Assembly (NCBI RefSeq): GCF_021233415.1
Contig: NZ_CP089466.1
Span: forward strand, 1,736,001 to 1,800,000
DNA length: 64,000 nt
Reading direction: 5' to 3'
From: Halobacterium litoreum
Lineage (GTDB): Archaea; Halobacteriota; Halobacteria; Halobacteriales; Halobacteriaceae
The first letter of the stretch is position 1. Each line of letters opens with the position of its first letter. Under the pieces are notes generated by a model. It searched no databases, was not told the origin of the DNA, and saw only the letters and a program-made list of their open reading frames with translations. Below, in pieces: positions 49,558 through 58,190 of the stretch. Position numbers and translations under genes: made by a program.

Positions 49558-50900
49558 CGAACGACGACAACTCCGACACCGGCGACCCAGTCGCATCGGT
49601 CCGGCACGCGCTCGAACGCGTGTTCGCGTACGACGCCGTGAAGGTGTTCGCGATGTTCGCGAGCATCTGGGCGCTGTTCTGGTTCTTCGGCGACCAACTG
49701 AACTACCAGACGGGGTTCATCGTCTCCCTGATTCGGCGCGTCACCTTCCTCTCGGCGGTGTACGCGCTCGCCGTGCTCGCGTTGAACATCCAGTGGGGGT
49801 ACGCGGGCCTGTTCAACATCGGCATCGCGGGCTTCATGGCCGTCGGCGCGTACACCGTCGCGATGCTCTCGGGGTCGCCAACCGGTGACCCGGCGGGCCA
49901 CGGTCTCCCGCTCATCGTCGGCGTCGTCGGCGGCGTCCTCGCAGCGACGATAGTCGGCCTCGTGGCGTCGCTGCCGGCGCTCCGGCTGAAAGCCGACTAC
50001 CTCGCCATCGTCACGGTCGCCATCTCCGAAATCATCCGCATCACGTACAACGCCCCCGCGTTCTCGAAGTACACGGGCGGCGCGAGCGGCTTCGACAACC
50101 TCCCGACGAACCCCGTGCGGACGCTGTTGTTGAGCCAGCCGGGGAACATCTTCTCGGAGCCGACGGGCGTCGGGAGTTTCCTGTTCTCGCTCGGGAGCGA
50201 CTACGGCATCCAGCGGCTCACGATGCTGAACATCGTCTACACCGTCGGCGTGCTGGTGTTGCTGCTGGCGGTGTACCTCCTGTTGGAGCGCACCGGGAAG
50301 TCGCCGTTCGGGCGCGTGCTGAAGGCCATCCGCGAGGACGAGGTGGCGGCGCGCTCGCTCGGGAAGGACACCCAGAACTTCAAGGTGCGGGCGTTCGCCC
50401 TCGGCTGCGGCCTGATGGGGCTGGCGGGCATCGTCTGGTACGCGATGGGGCCGCGCGCGTCGGTGAACCCGACGAACTTCCGGCCCGAGTTGACGTTCTA
50501 CATCTTCATCGCGCTCATCATCGGCGGCTCCGGGTCGAACACCGGCTCCATCCTGGGCGGCGCGCTGTTCGCCAGCCTCCTGTTCGAGGCGCCGCCGCGC
50601 ATCGTCGCCATCATCCGCCAGAACTTCCAGGTGTCGGCGGACCCCGCGAATCTCATCGAGGCGCTGGCGCCGGTCGCGAGCGGGAACTTCGACCCGCTCG
50701 CGGGCTTCCTGCTGGCGAACATCGACACACTCCGGTTCATCTTCATGGGCGTGTTGTTGGTGATACTCGTCCAACGCCGGCCCGAGGGCTTACTCGGCGC
50801 GCGCAAGGAGACGGCCGCCGCGGTCAAACTCGACGAGAGCACGCGCCCCGGCGGCGCGCGCGGCGCTGCCGCGGCCGACGGAGGTGAGACCGATGAGTGA
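49554..50900 (+). CDS. livM: Branched-chain amino acid ABC transporter permease LivM
   Basis: The 448-residue permease contains NIQWGYAGLFNIGIAGFMAVGAYT, LPALRLKADYLAIVTVAISEIIRI and the EAA-type loop GRVLKAIREDEVAARSLGKDTQNFKVRAFALG, then FYIFIALIIGGSGSNTGSILGG. It forms the membrane channel with LivH. ATGA overlap with livH and ATGAGTGA overlap with livG show a single coupled operon. The acidic C-terminal tail ends GGETDE. Confidence 0.9.
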   Translation: MTNDDNSDTGDPVASVRHALERVFAYDAVKVFAMFASIWALFWFFGDQLNYQTGFIVSLIRRVTFLSAVYALAVLALNIQWGYAGLFNIGIAGFMAVGAYTVAMLSGSPTGDPAGHGLPLIVGVVGGVLAATIVGLVASLPALRLKADYLAIVTVAISEIIRITYNAPAFSKYTGGASGFDNLPTNPVRTLLLSQPGNIFSEPTGVGSFLFSLGSDYGIQRLTMLNIVYTVGVLVLLLAVYLLLERTGKSPFGRVLKAIREDEVAARSLGKDTQNFKVRAFALGCGLMGLAGIVWYAMGPRASVNPTNFRPELTFYIFIALIIGGSGSNTGSILGGALFASLLFEAPPRIVAIIRQNFQVSADPANLIEALAPVASGNFDPLAGFLLANIDTLRFIFMGVLLVILVQRRPEGLLGARKETAAAVKLDESTRPGGARGAAAADGGETDE

Positions 50901-51792
50901 CGCCGGCGACGGGCCCGCCGACGCTGACCTGCCCGACGACGTCGACGCGCCCGACCCCGAAGACATCGAACCGGAGGCCGACGACTCCCCTGTCGAGGAG
51001 CAGGCCAAGGAGGTGCCACGCGGCGTCCCGCTGCGCGTCTCCGGCCTCCGGAAGGAGTTCGGCGGCATCACCGCCGTCGACGGCGCGACGTTCGAGGTCG
51101 AGGAGGGGTCGCTGACCGGCCTCATCGGCCCGAACGGCGCCGGGAAGTCGACGACGTTCAACTGCATCACGGGCGTCCACGAGCCGACCGACGGCACCGT
51201 CCAGTTCCGGGGCGAGGACATCACGGGCGCTCGCCCGCACGCCATCGCGAACCGCGGGCTGGTGCGGACGTTCCAGATAGCGCGCGAACTCGACGAGATG
51301 ACCGTCCTCGAGAACATGATGCTCGCGCCGGGCGGCCAGCGCGGCGAGTCCATCACGCGGTCGGTCGTCCCCGGCCTCCGGAGCGACGTGGTCGAACAGG
51401 AGACCGACCTCCGCGAGGAGGCGTGGGAGACCCTGGAGTTCTTCGAAATCGACCACCTCGCCGACGAGTACGCGGGCAACCTCTCGGGCGGCCAGCGCAA
51501 ACTCCTCGAACTCGCTCGCGCGCTGATGACCGAACCCGACATGATGCTGCTCGACGAGCCGTTCGCGGGCGTGAACCCGACACTGGAGGAGAAACTACTC
51601 GACCGCATCCACGACCTCCGCGAGCAGGAGGGGCTGACGTTCCTGCTCGTGGAACACGACATGGACCTCATCATGGAGAACTGCGAACACGTCATCGTCA
51701 TGCACCAGGGCCGCGTCCTCGACGAGGGGCCGCCGGAAGCCATCAAGGAAAACGAGGAGGTCATCGAGGCCTACCTCGGAGGTGAGGTATGA
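50893..51792 (+). CDS. livG: Branched-chain amino acid ABC transporter ATPase LivG
   Basis: The 299-residue ATPase has an about 45-residue acidic N-terminal extension, then the ABC core. Its motifs are Walker A GPNGAGKSTTFN, the Q-loop region, signature NLSGGQRKLLELARAL, Walker B MMLLDEPFAGVNP and switch His in LLVEHDMDLIMENCEHV. The GVNP motif after Walker B is typical of LivG. ATGA overlaps link it to livF. Confidence 0.92.
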   Translation: MSDAGDGPADADLPDDVDAPDPEDIEPEADDSPVEEQAKEVPRGVPLRVSGLRKEFGGITAVDGATFEVEEGSLTGLIGPNGAGKSTTFNCITGVHEPTDGTVQFRGEDITGARPHAIANRGLVRTFQIARELDEMTVLENMMLAPGGQRGESITRSVVPGLRSDVVEQETDLREEAWETLEFFEIDHLADEYAGNLSGGQRKLLELARALMTEPDMMLLDEPFAGVNPTLEEKLLDRIHDLREQEGLTFLLVEHDMDLIMENCEHVIVMHQGRVLDEGPPEAIKENEEVIEAYLGGEV

Positions 51793-52538
51793 GCCAGCAG
51801 GCGTCCCGGGAGGCCAGCCTCCCGGACGGCGAGTCGGGCATCCTCGCGGTGCGCGACCTCGATGCGGGCTACGGCGACCTGCAGGTCCTGACGGACGTCG
51901 ACCTCGACGTGCGCGACGGCGAGTACGTCACCATCGTCGGGCCGAACGGCGCCGGGAAGTCGACCGTCATGAAGTCCGTGTTCGGGCTGACGACGTACAT
52001 GGGCGGCACGGTGACGTTCGGCGGCGAGGAGATTCAGGAGCGCAACCCCGAGCAGATCATCCACGAGGGCATCGGCTACGTCCCCCAAAACGAGAACGTG
52101 TTCGCCGGGCTCTCCGTGAAGGAGAACCTCGAGATGGGCGCGTACATCCTCGACGACGTGCCCGAGGACCGCCTGCAGGCGGTCTACGACCGGTTCCCGA
52201 TTCTGGAGGAGCGCAAGACCCAGAAAGCGGGGTCGCTGTCGGGCGGCCAACAGCAGATGCTCGCGATGGGGCGCGCGCTGATGCTCGAACCCGACCTCCT
52301 GATGCTCGACGAGCCCTCGGCGGGCCTCGCGCCCGACCTCGTCGACGAGATGTTCGACCGCATCGACCGCATCAACGACGACGGCACGTCGATTCTGATG
52401 GTCGAACAGAACGCCAAGGAGGCGCTCCGGCGCTGTGACCGCGGCTACGTCCTCGTGCAGGGCCAGAACAGTTACATGGACGCCGGCGACGCGCTGCTGG
52501 CCGACGACGAGGTCAGACAGGAGTTCCTCGGCGGATAG
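51789..52538 (+). CDS. livF: Branched-chain amino acid ABC transporter ATPase LivF
   Basis: The 249-residue ATPase has Walker A GPNGAGKSTVMK, signature SLSGGQQQMLAMGRALM, Walker B LLMLDEPSAGLAP and switch LMVEQNAKEALRRCDRGYVL. It pairs with LivG to energise the LivHM channel. The operon ends 47 bases before the convergent DUF4350 gene. Confidence 0.92.
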   Translation: MSQQASREASLPDGESGILAVRDLDAGYGDLQVLTDVDLDVRDGEYVTIVGPNGAGKSTVMKSVFGLTTYMGGTVTFGGEEIQERNPEQIIHEGIGYVPQNENVFAGLSVKENLEMGAYILDDVPEDRLQAVYDRFPILEERKTQKAGSLSGGQQQMLAMGRALMLEPDLLMLDEPSAGLAPDLVDEMFDRIDRINDDGTSILMVEQNAKEALRRCDRGYVLVQGQNSYMDAGDALLADDEVRQEFLGG

Positions 52539-52585
52539 CGCGCGAAAGAACTGTCTTTTCGGTGGCGACCCCCGGCGGGTCGCGA

Positions 52586-53614
52586 TTACGCTTCGACGGT
52601 GACGCTGGACGACCCAGCGCTGCCGCCGACCGTCGAACTGTTGCCGGTGGAACCGCCCGCACCACCGGCGCTCGTCTTCTCACCGGTGACGAGGAACGCC
52701 GCGACGTTGCTCGCGAACGCGTCGGTGTCCGCAGCGCTCGCGGCGTCCGGCGTCAGGAAGTCGGTGTCGCCGACCGCGAGGACGCCGCCGTTGCGCGCCG
52801 CGACGACGTACGTGCCTGCGTCCCGCGTGGCGGAGTTCGACACCTCGGCGGTGAGCACGGGCGTCGCGGCGTCGCCCGTCGTCAGCGGCGTCGCCGCCTG
52901 GAAGACGGCGCGGTCGACGCCGTCAGCGAGGCGGCCGTCGCCCGAGGCGTAGACGCGCTGGAAGTTGTTCGCGTTCTCGCTCATGTCGTAGAGGTAGCCC
53001 GAGCCGAAGGCGACGCCGAACTCGGCGGCGAGGTTCGCGGGCTGCCCGCTCGCTGACGCCGACGACCCCGTCGTGAGGCCGGGGACGGAGACGGTGGTGG
53101 ACGTGCTCGCGGTGCTCGGCGGGTCCGCCGCGAGCAGCACGCGGCCGCCCGCGTCGGCGAACTCGCGAACGCGAGTCACGTCGCCCGCGGAGTACGCGCT
53201 GGCGGGGCTCGCGACGACGAGCGCGTCGGCGTCGTCGAGCGTGCTGTTGAACGTCGGGCCGGACTGCGAGCCGAAGCCGGTGCTACCGGACGACCCGGAG
53301 AAGAACCGGACGTCGTGGCCCGCCGCGACGAGCGCGTCGACGAGCGGCTGGAGGCTGTTCTCGCCGATTGCGTTGCCGTGGCTCGTGTCCACGACGACGG
53401 TCTTCGATTCGTCCGCGCTCGGCGCGGTGACGCTCCCGCTGTCGTCGACGGGGTCGGCGACGAGTTCGCTCGTGTCGTAGGCCGGCGCGTCGGGCGCCGG
53501 CGCGGCGTTCGTCGGCGAGGAGAGCGCGAGGCCCGCGCCGTACGCGCCGGCGAGCACGACGGCCGCGGCGACGACGAGCGCGCCGACGCCGCGCGCGAGG
53601 TCGCTCGCGTTCAC
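52586..53614 (-). CDS. DUF4350 domain protein, secreted and membrane-anchored
   Basis: The 342-residue protein has an N-terminal TM or signal anchor (LARGVGALVVAAAVVLAGAYGAGLAL). A GATase-like DUF4350 domain follows (KTVVVDTSHGNAIGENSLQPLV, ADALVVASPASAYSAGDVTRVREFADAGGRVLLAADPP), then a Gly/Ser-rich tail. It may bind a surface ligand. Its GTG start overlaps the SppA stop (GTGA), making it the last gene of a three-gene operon. Confidence 0.78.
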   Translation of the reverse strand: MNASDLARGVGALVVAAAVVLAGAYGAGLALSSPTNAAPAPDAPAYDTSELVADPVDDSGSVTAPSADESKTVVVDTSHGNAIGENSLQPLVDALVAAGHDVRFFSGSSGSTGFGSQSGPTFNSTLDDADALVVASPASAYSAGDVTRVREFADAGGRVLLAADPPSTASTSTTVSVPGLTTGSSASASGQPANLAAEFGVAFGSGYLYDMSENANNFQRVYASGDGRLADGVDRAVFQAATPLTTGDAATPVLTAEVSNSATRDAGTYVVAARNGGVLAVGDTDFLTPDAASAADTDAFASNVAAFLVTGEKTSAGGAGGSTGNSSTVGGSAGSSSVTVEA

Positions 53615-54570
53615 GCCACCACCTCCGGAGCCGCGACGGCGGACTGGCTCGCGGTCGCTCGGTCGGCGTCAGTCGCGTCGGTCCGTTCGGCGCTGTCGGT
53701 CTCGATGGCGCCGTGGAGCATCAGGTACTGCACCGTGTCGACGCCCCGGTACTCGAACACCTGCTCGGTGCTCGGGGACGGCACGTCACCGTCGGCCTCC
53801 AGCCCGAGTTGGGAGAGCAACGAGACCTGTGGCGACTCCATCCGCACCACGTCGTAGTCGTTCAGGCCGGCGTCCTCGGCTGCCGTCGAGATGGCGGCGT
53901 CGATGCCGCCGATTTCGTCGGCGAGCCCGTTGTTCACGCCGCGAGCGCCCGCGTACACCTTCGCGTGCGAGACCTCCTCGCGGCTGAGTTCGAGTTCGTC
54001 GCCGCGCTCGGCCATCACCGAGCCGACGAACGCGCGCCGGAGCGTCTCGACGCGCTGGCGGACCTCGTCGGGCGTCGACCCGCTGCCCTTGTCGGGGCCG
54101 GTGACGACTTCGCCGGGCGGCACGCCCTGCGACGGGAGGGTGGCGCGCACGCCGACGCTCCCGACGACGGACGCGGGCGTGACGAAGATGTGGTCGGTCG
54201 GCGCCGACGCGTAGTACGACCCCGACGCGGCGGTGCCGGTGACGCTCGTCACGACGGGCATCTCGCCCGCGGTGCGTTTCACCGCGAGGTAGAGTTGCTC
54301 GCTCGCGGACGCCGTCCCGCCCGGACTGTTCACGTCGAGCACGACGGCCTCTATCGAGGCGTTCTGTCGCGCCTCGCGGAGGTTCTGCACGACGGCGCTG
54401 GCGGAGTCGCCGGTGATGGTGCCGTGGAGTTCCACGACCGCCACCTTCCCGTCGGACTGCTGAGCGTAACTCAGCGCCTGGGGCGCGAGCGCCGCGCCCG
54501 CGACCACGCCGACGACCGCGAACACGAGCGTCACCGTTCGAGCCGTCCCGCGCGCGCTCGCTCGGCTCAC
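53611..54570 (-). CDS. sppA: Signal peptide peptidase SppA (S49 family)
   Basis: The 319-residue membrane-anchored serine protease has an N-terminal TM (TVTLVFAVVGVVAGAALAPQAL), the S49 motif VVLDVNSPGGTASASEQLYLAVKR, and the active-site serine region VTSVTGTAASGSYYASAPTDHIF, followed by GSVGVRA. A C-terminal extension of about 80 residues contains a repeat-like segment. It degrades cleaved signal peptides or membrane-released fragments. The GTG at 54570 overlaps the LolA-like gene stop. Confidence 0.88.
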   Translation of the reverse strand: MSRASARGTARTVTLVFAVVGVVAGAALAPQALSYAQQSDGKVAVVELHGTITGDSASAVVQNLREARQNASIEAVVLDVNSPGGTASASEQLYLAVKRTAGEMPVVTSVTGTAASGSYYASAPTDHIFVTPASVVGSVGVRATLPSQGVPPGEVVTGPDKGSGSTPDEVRQRVETLRRAFVGSVMAERGDELELSREEVSHAKVYAGARGVNNGLADEIGGIDAAISTAAEDAGLNDYDVVRMESPQVSLLSQLGLEADGDVPSPSTEQVFEYRGVDTVQYLMLHGAIETDSAERTDATDADRATASQSAVAAPEVVA

Positions 54571-55211
54571 GCCGCCACCTCCGCGCTCGCCGCCCGCTCG
54601 CTGTCGAACAGCGTCACGTCGTCGTAGGCGACGGTCACGTCGACCTCGCGACCGTCGGCGGTCGTCCACGACGTGGTGACTCGGAGGGGAACGCGCCGGT
54701 CGAGGTCGACCCACACCGTTCGCGTCACGTCGCGTGCGCTGTCGTTCGCCGTCGGCGTGAACGTCACGACGGCCGTCCGGTGGCCGTCGTAGGTGGTGAC
54801 GCGCTCGACGGAGACGTCACTCGTCCGGACGAGCGCTTCCGCGAGCGCGCCGTAGCCCGCGGCCGTCGCGGGCTGACCGCCGGTCACGCCGGCGTCGAAC
54901 ACCGGTCCGGCGTCGGCCGGCCCGACGGCGGTCTCGCCCGCCCGCGGCCCGGAGCGGTACGTGACGCGGCGCGCGTCGCCGCGGTCGACCGCGACCTGCG
55001 CGCGCTGTACTGTCGTTCTGTCGCCGACCTCGACGGTGCGGGTGACCGTCGCGCTGTAGCCGTCCAGGGCGGCGTATCGCTGCTCCACTCGGTCTCCGAC
55101 CGCGTCCGCGTCGACGGCGCCCCCGTTGAGCCCGCCGATACAGCCCGCGGTCAGAGACACGACGACGAGGGCGGCGGCGACCGCCGCGCCCCGATTTCGT
55201 GTCGTGAACAT
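54567..55211 (-). CDS. Lipoprotein with LolA-like fold
   Basis: The 214-residue lipoprotein (lipobox SLTAGC within VAAALVVVSLTAGCIGGLNG) has an antiparallel sheet pattern YAALDGYSATVTRTVEV, VTYRSGPRAGETAV, TRTVWVDLDRRVPLRVTTSW, as in LolA/LppX-type lipid-binding proteins. Such proteins are common at haloarchaeal surfaces. It heads the operon with sppA and the DUF4350 gene, suggesting an envelope-maintenance function. I use the ATG at 55211, because the upstream frame is Arg-rich shadow. Confidence 0.78.
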   Translation of the reverse strand: MFTTRNRGAAVAAALVVVSLTAGCIGGLNGGAVDADAVGDRVEQRYAALDGYSATVTRTVEVGDRTTVQRAQVAVDRGDARRVTYRSGPRAGETAVGPADAGPVFDAGVTGGQPATAAGYGALAEALVRTSDVSVERVTTYDGHRTAVVTFTPTANDSARDVTRTVWVDLDRRVPLRVTTSWTTADGREVDVTVAYDDVTLFDSERAASAEVAA

Positions 55212-55337
55212 GCTGTCCGTTCGAACGGAGAACCTCTCGGGGTAAAACACGAGACGGGCGTTCGCACGGCGAGAGAACCGACGGCGCATCCGCTACGGCG
55301 CCGGTGCGCGTCGAAAGAAAAGCGGTGAGTCGTGACC

Positions 55338-56657
55338 TCAGGCGGAGAACGCGAGCTCGTCGATGGTGCGGATGCCGCCGCCGGCCTCGAAGCCGAAGTA
55401 CTCGTAGGTCGCGGCCTTCAGGTCGCCGTTCGTGTCGAAGTCGACCGCGCTGGACGCGCCCTTGTACTGAATTTCCGTGCCTTCGGCGGCCATCTGGAGG
55501 CCCTCGGCGAGCGTGTCCGGCAGCACTTCCTCGCCGCCGGGGTTCGCCACCGCCTGCATCTGCTGGGCGATGGCCTGGCCGTTGTTCTCGCCGGCCGCGG
55601 CGTTCGCGAGCAGGCAGACCGCGGTGGCGTCGAACGCCTGCGCGGTGAACACGCCGGGTTCGCTGCCGAACTCGGCCTGGAACTGCTCGTCGAAGAACTC
55701 GCGGCCCGGACCGGCCGCCAGCGGCGCGGTCCCGGTGACGTTCTCCATCGGGTTCCCCACGTCGCTCGGGAGACTCGCGGAGCGCAGGCCGTCGGTCACG
55801 AGCACCGGCACGTCGGTGTCGAAGTCCGAGTAGAAGTTCCGGAACAGCTGCTTGCCGGACTCGGGGTAGCCGACGACGACGATGACGTCGGGGTTGTCGT
55901 TGAACGCCTGCGAGAGCCGCGAGGTGTACGAGGACTGGGCCTTCTGGAAGGACACCTGCTGGTAGACCTGCCCGTCGAGGTCCTGGAACGCGGACGCGAA
56001 ACTCTCGGAGAGCAACTGCCCGTAGGAGTTGTTCACGTACATCGTCGCGGCCGTGGACGCGCCGAGGCGCTCGGTCGCGACCTGCGCGAGGACTTCTCCC
56101 TGCAGGGCGTCAGTCGGCGGCGTCCGGTAGATGAGGCCGTTGTCGTTCAGGTCGGTGATGGCGGGCGACGTGCTCGCCGGGGAACAGCCGACCATCCCCG
56201 AGGGGATGAAGACGTTCTCGGCCACCGCCATGGTGACTTCCGAGGACGCCGCACCCGTGACCGCGGGATAGCCGCCGTTGCGCAGCGACTGCGCGGCGGA
56301 CTGTGCCGCGTTCGCGTCGGTCTGCGTGTCCTGGATGTTGAAGTCGAGTTCGAAGTCCGTCTCGCCTTCGAGGACGATGCGGGGCAGTTCGGCGCCGTTC
56401 TTGATGGGGACGCCGAGGTCCGCGAGGCCACCGGTCGTCGGCAGCAGGATGCCCTGCTTGAGCGTTCGGGCGGTACTCCCACCGCCGCCGCCGGACGTCG
56501 TGGTCGTCGTGTCGTCGCCACCACCACCGCCGCCGCCGGATGTCGTAGTCGTCTCGTCACCGTCTCCCCCACCGCCACCGGTACAGCCAGCGAGGCCGAC
56601 GACGCTCGCTGCGCCGACTCCGCGAATGACGTCACGCCGGTTGATTCGTTGTGACAT
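55338..56657 (-). CDS. Branched-chain amino acid-type substrate-binding lipoprotein (LivJ/K)
   Basis: The 439-residue protein has a Tat signal (INRRDVIRGVGAASVVGLAGC) with a lipobox and a Gly/Thr-rich linker. A periplasmic-binding-protein type I fold follows: KQGILLPTTGGLADLGVPIKNGAELPRIVL, TGAASSEVTMAVAENVFIPSG, ALQGEVLAQVATERLGASTAAT, VVVGYPESGKQLFR. It captures the ligand for LivHMGF, although the intervening sppA operon separates the genes by about 2.8 kb. A TATA-like ATATAAAGTC region lies upstream near 56680-56690. Confidence 0.88.
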   Translation of the reverse strand: MSQRINRRDVIRGVGAASVVGLAGCTGGGGGDGDETTTTSGGGGGGGDDTTTTTSGGGGGSTARTLKQGILLPTTGGLADLGVPIKNGAELPRIVLEGETDFELDFNIQDTQTDANAAQSAAQSLRNGGYPAVTGAASSEVTMAVAENVFIPSGMVGCSPASTSPAITDLNDNGLIYRTPPTDALQGEVLAQVATERLGASTAATMYVNNSYGQLLSESFASAFQDLDGQVYQQVSFQKAQSSYTSRLSQAFNDNPDVIVVVGYPESGKQLFRNFYSDFDTDVPVLVTDGLRSASLPSDVGNPMENVTGTAPLAAGPGREFFDEQFQAEFGSEPGVFTAQAFDATAVCLLANAAAGENNGQAIAQQMQAVANPGGEEVLPDTLAEGLQMAAEGTEIQYKGASSAVDFDTNGDLKAATYEYFGFEAGGGIRTIDELAFSA

Positions 56658-56780
56658 ACCACGACGTAGAGTGGAATCATATAAAGTCGTTCCGCCTGTG
56701 ACACGCTTTGGCACGTACCTGCGTCGCGGCGGCGTGCCGGCGGCACGCAGGCTTTTGAGGAGCGTCCGCGTAGGAACTGT

Positions 56781-58172
56781 ATGGAAACCAAACAGTTCCT
56801 GTTCGTGTCGGCGGACGCCGCGCTCATCGCGGACGTCGCGCGGCAAGTCCACGAGGAGGGCCACGACGTGAAGTACTACGTCGAGGCCGAGAGCGACCGC
56901 GAGATCGGGGACGGCTTCGTGCCGAAGACCGACAACTGGGAGGCAGAGGTCGACTGGGCGGACGTCGTCGTCTTCGACGACATCTGGGTCGGCGACGACG
57001 TTGGCACGGGCGCGCTCGCCGAGGAACTCCGCGAGCAGGGGAAGGCCGTCGTCGGTGGCACCCCGAACACCGACCGACTGGAGGAAGACCGCGGGTACGC
57101 GATGGAGATACTGGAGGCCAACGGCGTGAACACCATCGACCACGAGGAGTTCACGGACTTCGAGGCCGGCATCCGGCACGTAGAAGAGCACCCCGGGCCG
57201 TACGTCGTGAAACCGCTCGGCGAAGTGCAGAACGTCAAGCGACTCGTCTACGTCGGCGAGGAAGACGACGGCAGCGACGTGGTGGACGTGCTCCGAGCGT
57301 ACGAGAAGGCGTGGGGCCACCGGATGGAGGGGTTCCAGCTCCAGCGCAAGGTCGAGGGCGTCGAGGTCGCAATCTGTGGGTTCTTCGACGGCGAGCGGTT
57401 CGCCGAGCCGGTGAACTTCAACTTCGAACACAAGCGCCTGTTCCCCGGGAACATCGGTCCCTCGACGGGCGAGATGGGGACGAGCGCGTTCTGGGCGCGC
57501 CGGAACGAACTGTTCGAGCGCACGCTCGGCCCGCTGGAGGAGTGGCTCGCCGACGAGGGGTACGTCGGGAGCATCGACCTGAACTGCATCGTCAACGACA
57601 CCGGCGTCCACCCACTGGAGTTCACGCCGCGCTTCGGCTACCCGACGATAACGCTCCAAACCGAGAGCATCGAGTCCTCCGTCGGCGCGTTCTTCCACGA
57701 CCTCGCGCACGGGAACGACCCCGACTTCGAGGTCCACGACGGCTACCAGGTGGGCGTGCGCGTCGTCCTGCCACCGTTCCCGTTCGACGATCCGAAGACG
57801 TACGACGAGAACTCGCGGAACGCCGCCATCGTGTTCGACAGCGACGGCGGCGACGGCGGGACGACGCCGCCCGACGGCGTCCACATCGAGGACGCGAAGT
57901 GCGTGTCGCTGCGCGACACGAGAACGGCGAGCGGGGAGCCCTGCGACCCGCGAGCGCGCGAACGCGGCCAGTGGCGGGCCGCCGGCGAGTCCGGGATGCC
58001 ACTCGTCGTCACCGGGATGGGAGAGACGATGCAGGAGGCACAACGGCAGGCCTACGAGCGCGTCAGCGACGTTCGCATCCCGAATCTCTACTACCGGGAC
58101 GACATCGGCGACCGGTGGGTGGCGGGCGACGGCGACCGTCTGCACGCGTGGGGCTACCTCGGGCCGGCCTGA
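56781..58172 (+). CDS. PurD-like ATP-grasp enzyme (not canonical)
   Basis: The 463-residue protein has the three-domain ATP-grasp order. Features include an N-domain METKQFLFVSADAALIADVA and the ATP-binding lysine segment GPYVVKPLGEVQNVKRLVYVG. VEGVEVAICGFFDGERFAEPVNFNFEHKRLFPGNIGPSTGEMGT follows, matching the PurD signature GPxTGGMG in altered form. The C-terminus is GMPLVVTGMGETMQEAQRQAYERVSDV. It may be a phosphoribosylamine-glycine ligase paralogue or another carboxylate-amine ligase. The divergences make canonical purine synthesis uncertain. Confidence 0.72.
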   Translation: METKQFLFVSADAALIADVARQVHEEGHDVKYYVEAESDREIGDGFVPKTDNWEAEVDWADVVVFDDIWVGDDVGTGALAEELREQGKAVVGGTPNTDRLEEDRGYAMEILEANGVNTIDHEEFTDFEAGIRHVEEHPGPYVVKPLGEVQNVKRLVYVGEEDDGSDVVDVLRAYEKAWGHRMEGFQLQRKVEGVEVAICGFFDGERFAEPVNFNFEHKRLFPGNIGPSTGEMGTSAFWARRNELFERTLGPLEEWLADEGYVGSIDLNCIVNDTGVHPLEFTPRFGYPTITLQTESIESSVGAFFHDLAHGNDPDFEVHDGYQVGVRVVLPPFPFDDPKTYDENSRNAAIVFDSDGGDGGTTPPDGVHIEDAKCVSLRDTRTASGEPCDPRARERGQWRAAGESGMPLVVTGMGETMQEAQRQAYERVSDVRIPNLYYRDDIGDRWVAGDGDRLHAWGYLGPA

Positions 58173-58190
58173 GGCGGGACCACCGAGCAG

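Noticed and set aside
53073-53857. Plus-strand frames opposite the DUF4350 and sppA genes
   Set aside because: Antisense to genes with signal sequences, S49 motifs and GTGA couplings.
55338-58145. 935-codon reading of the substrate-binding protein frame
   Set aside because: The upstream half is antisense to the ATP-grasp gene. A Tat signal and lipobox begin at 56657, fixing the real start.
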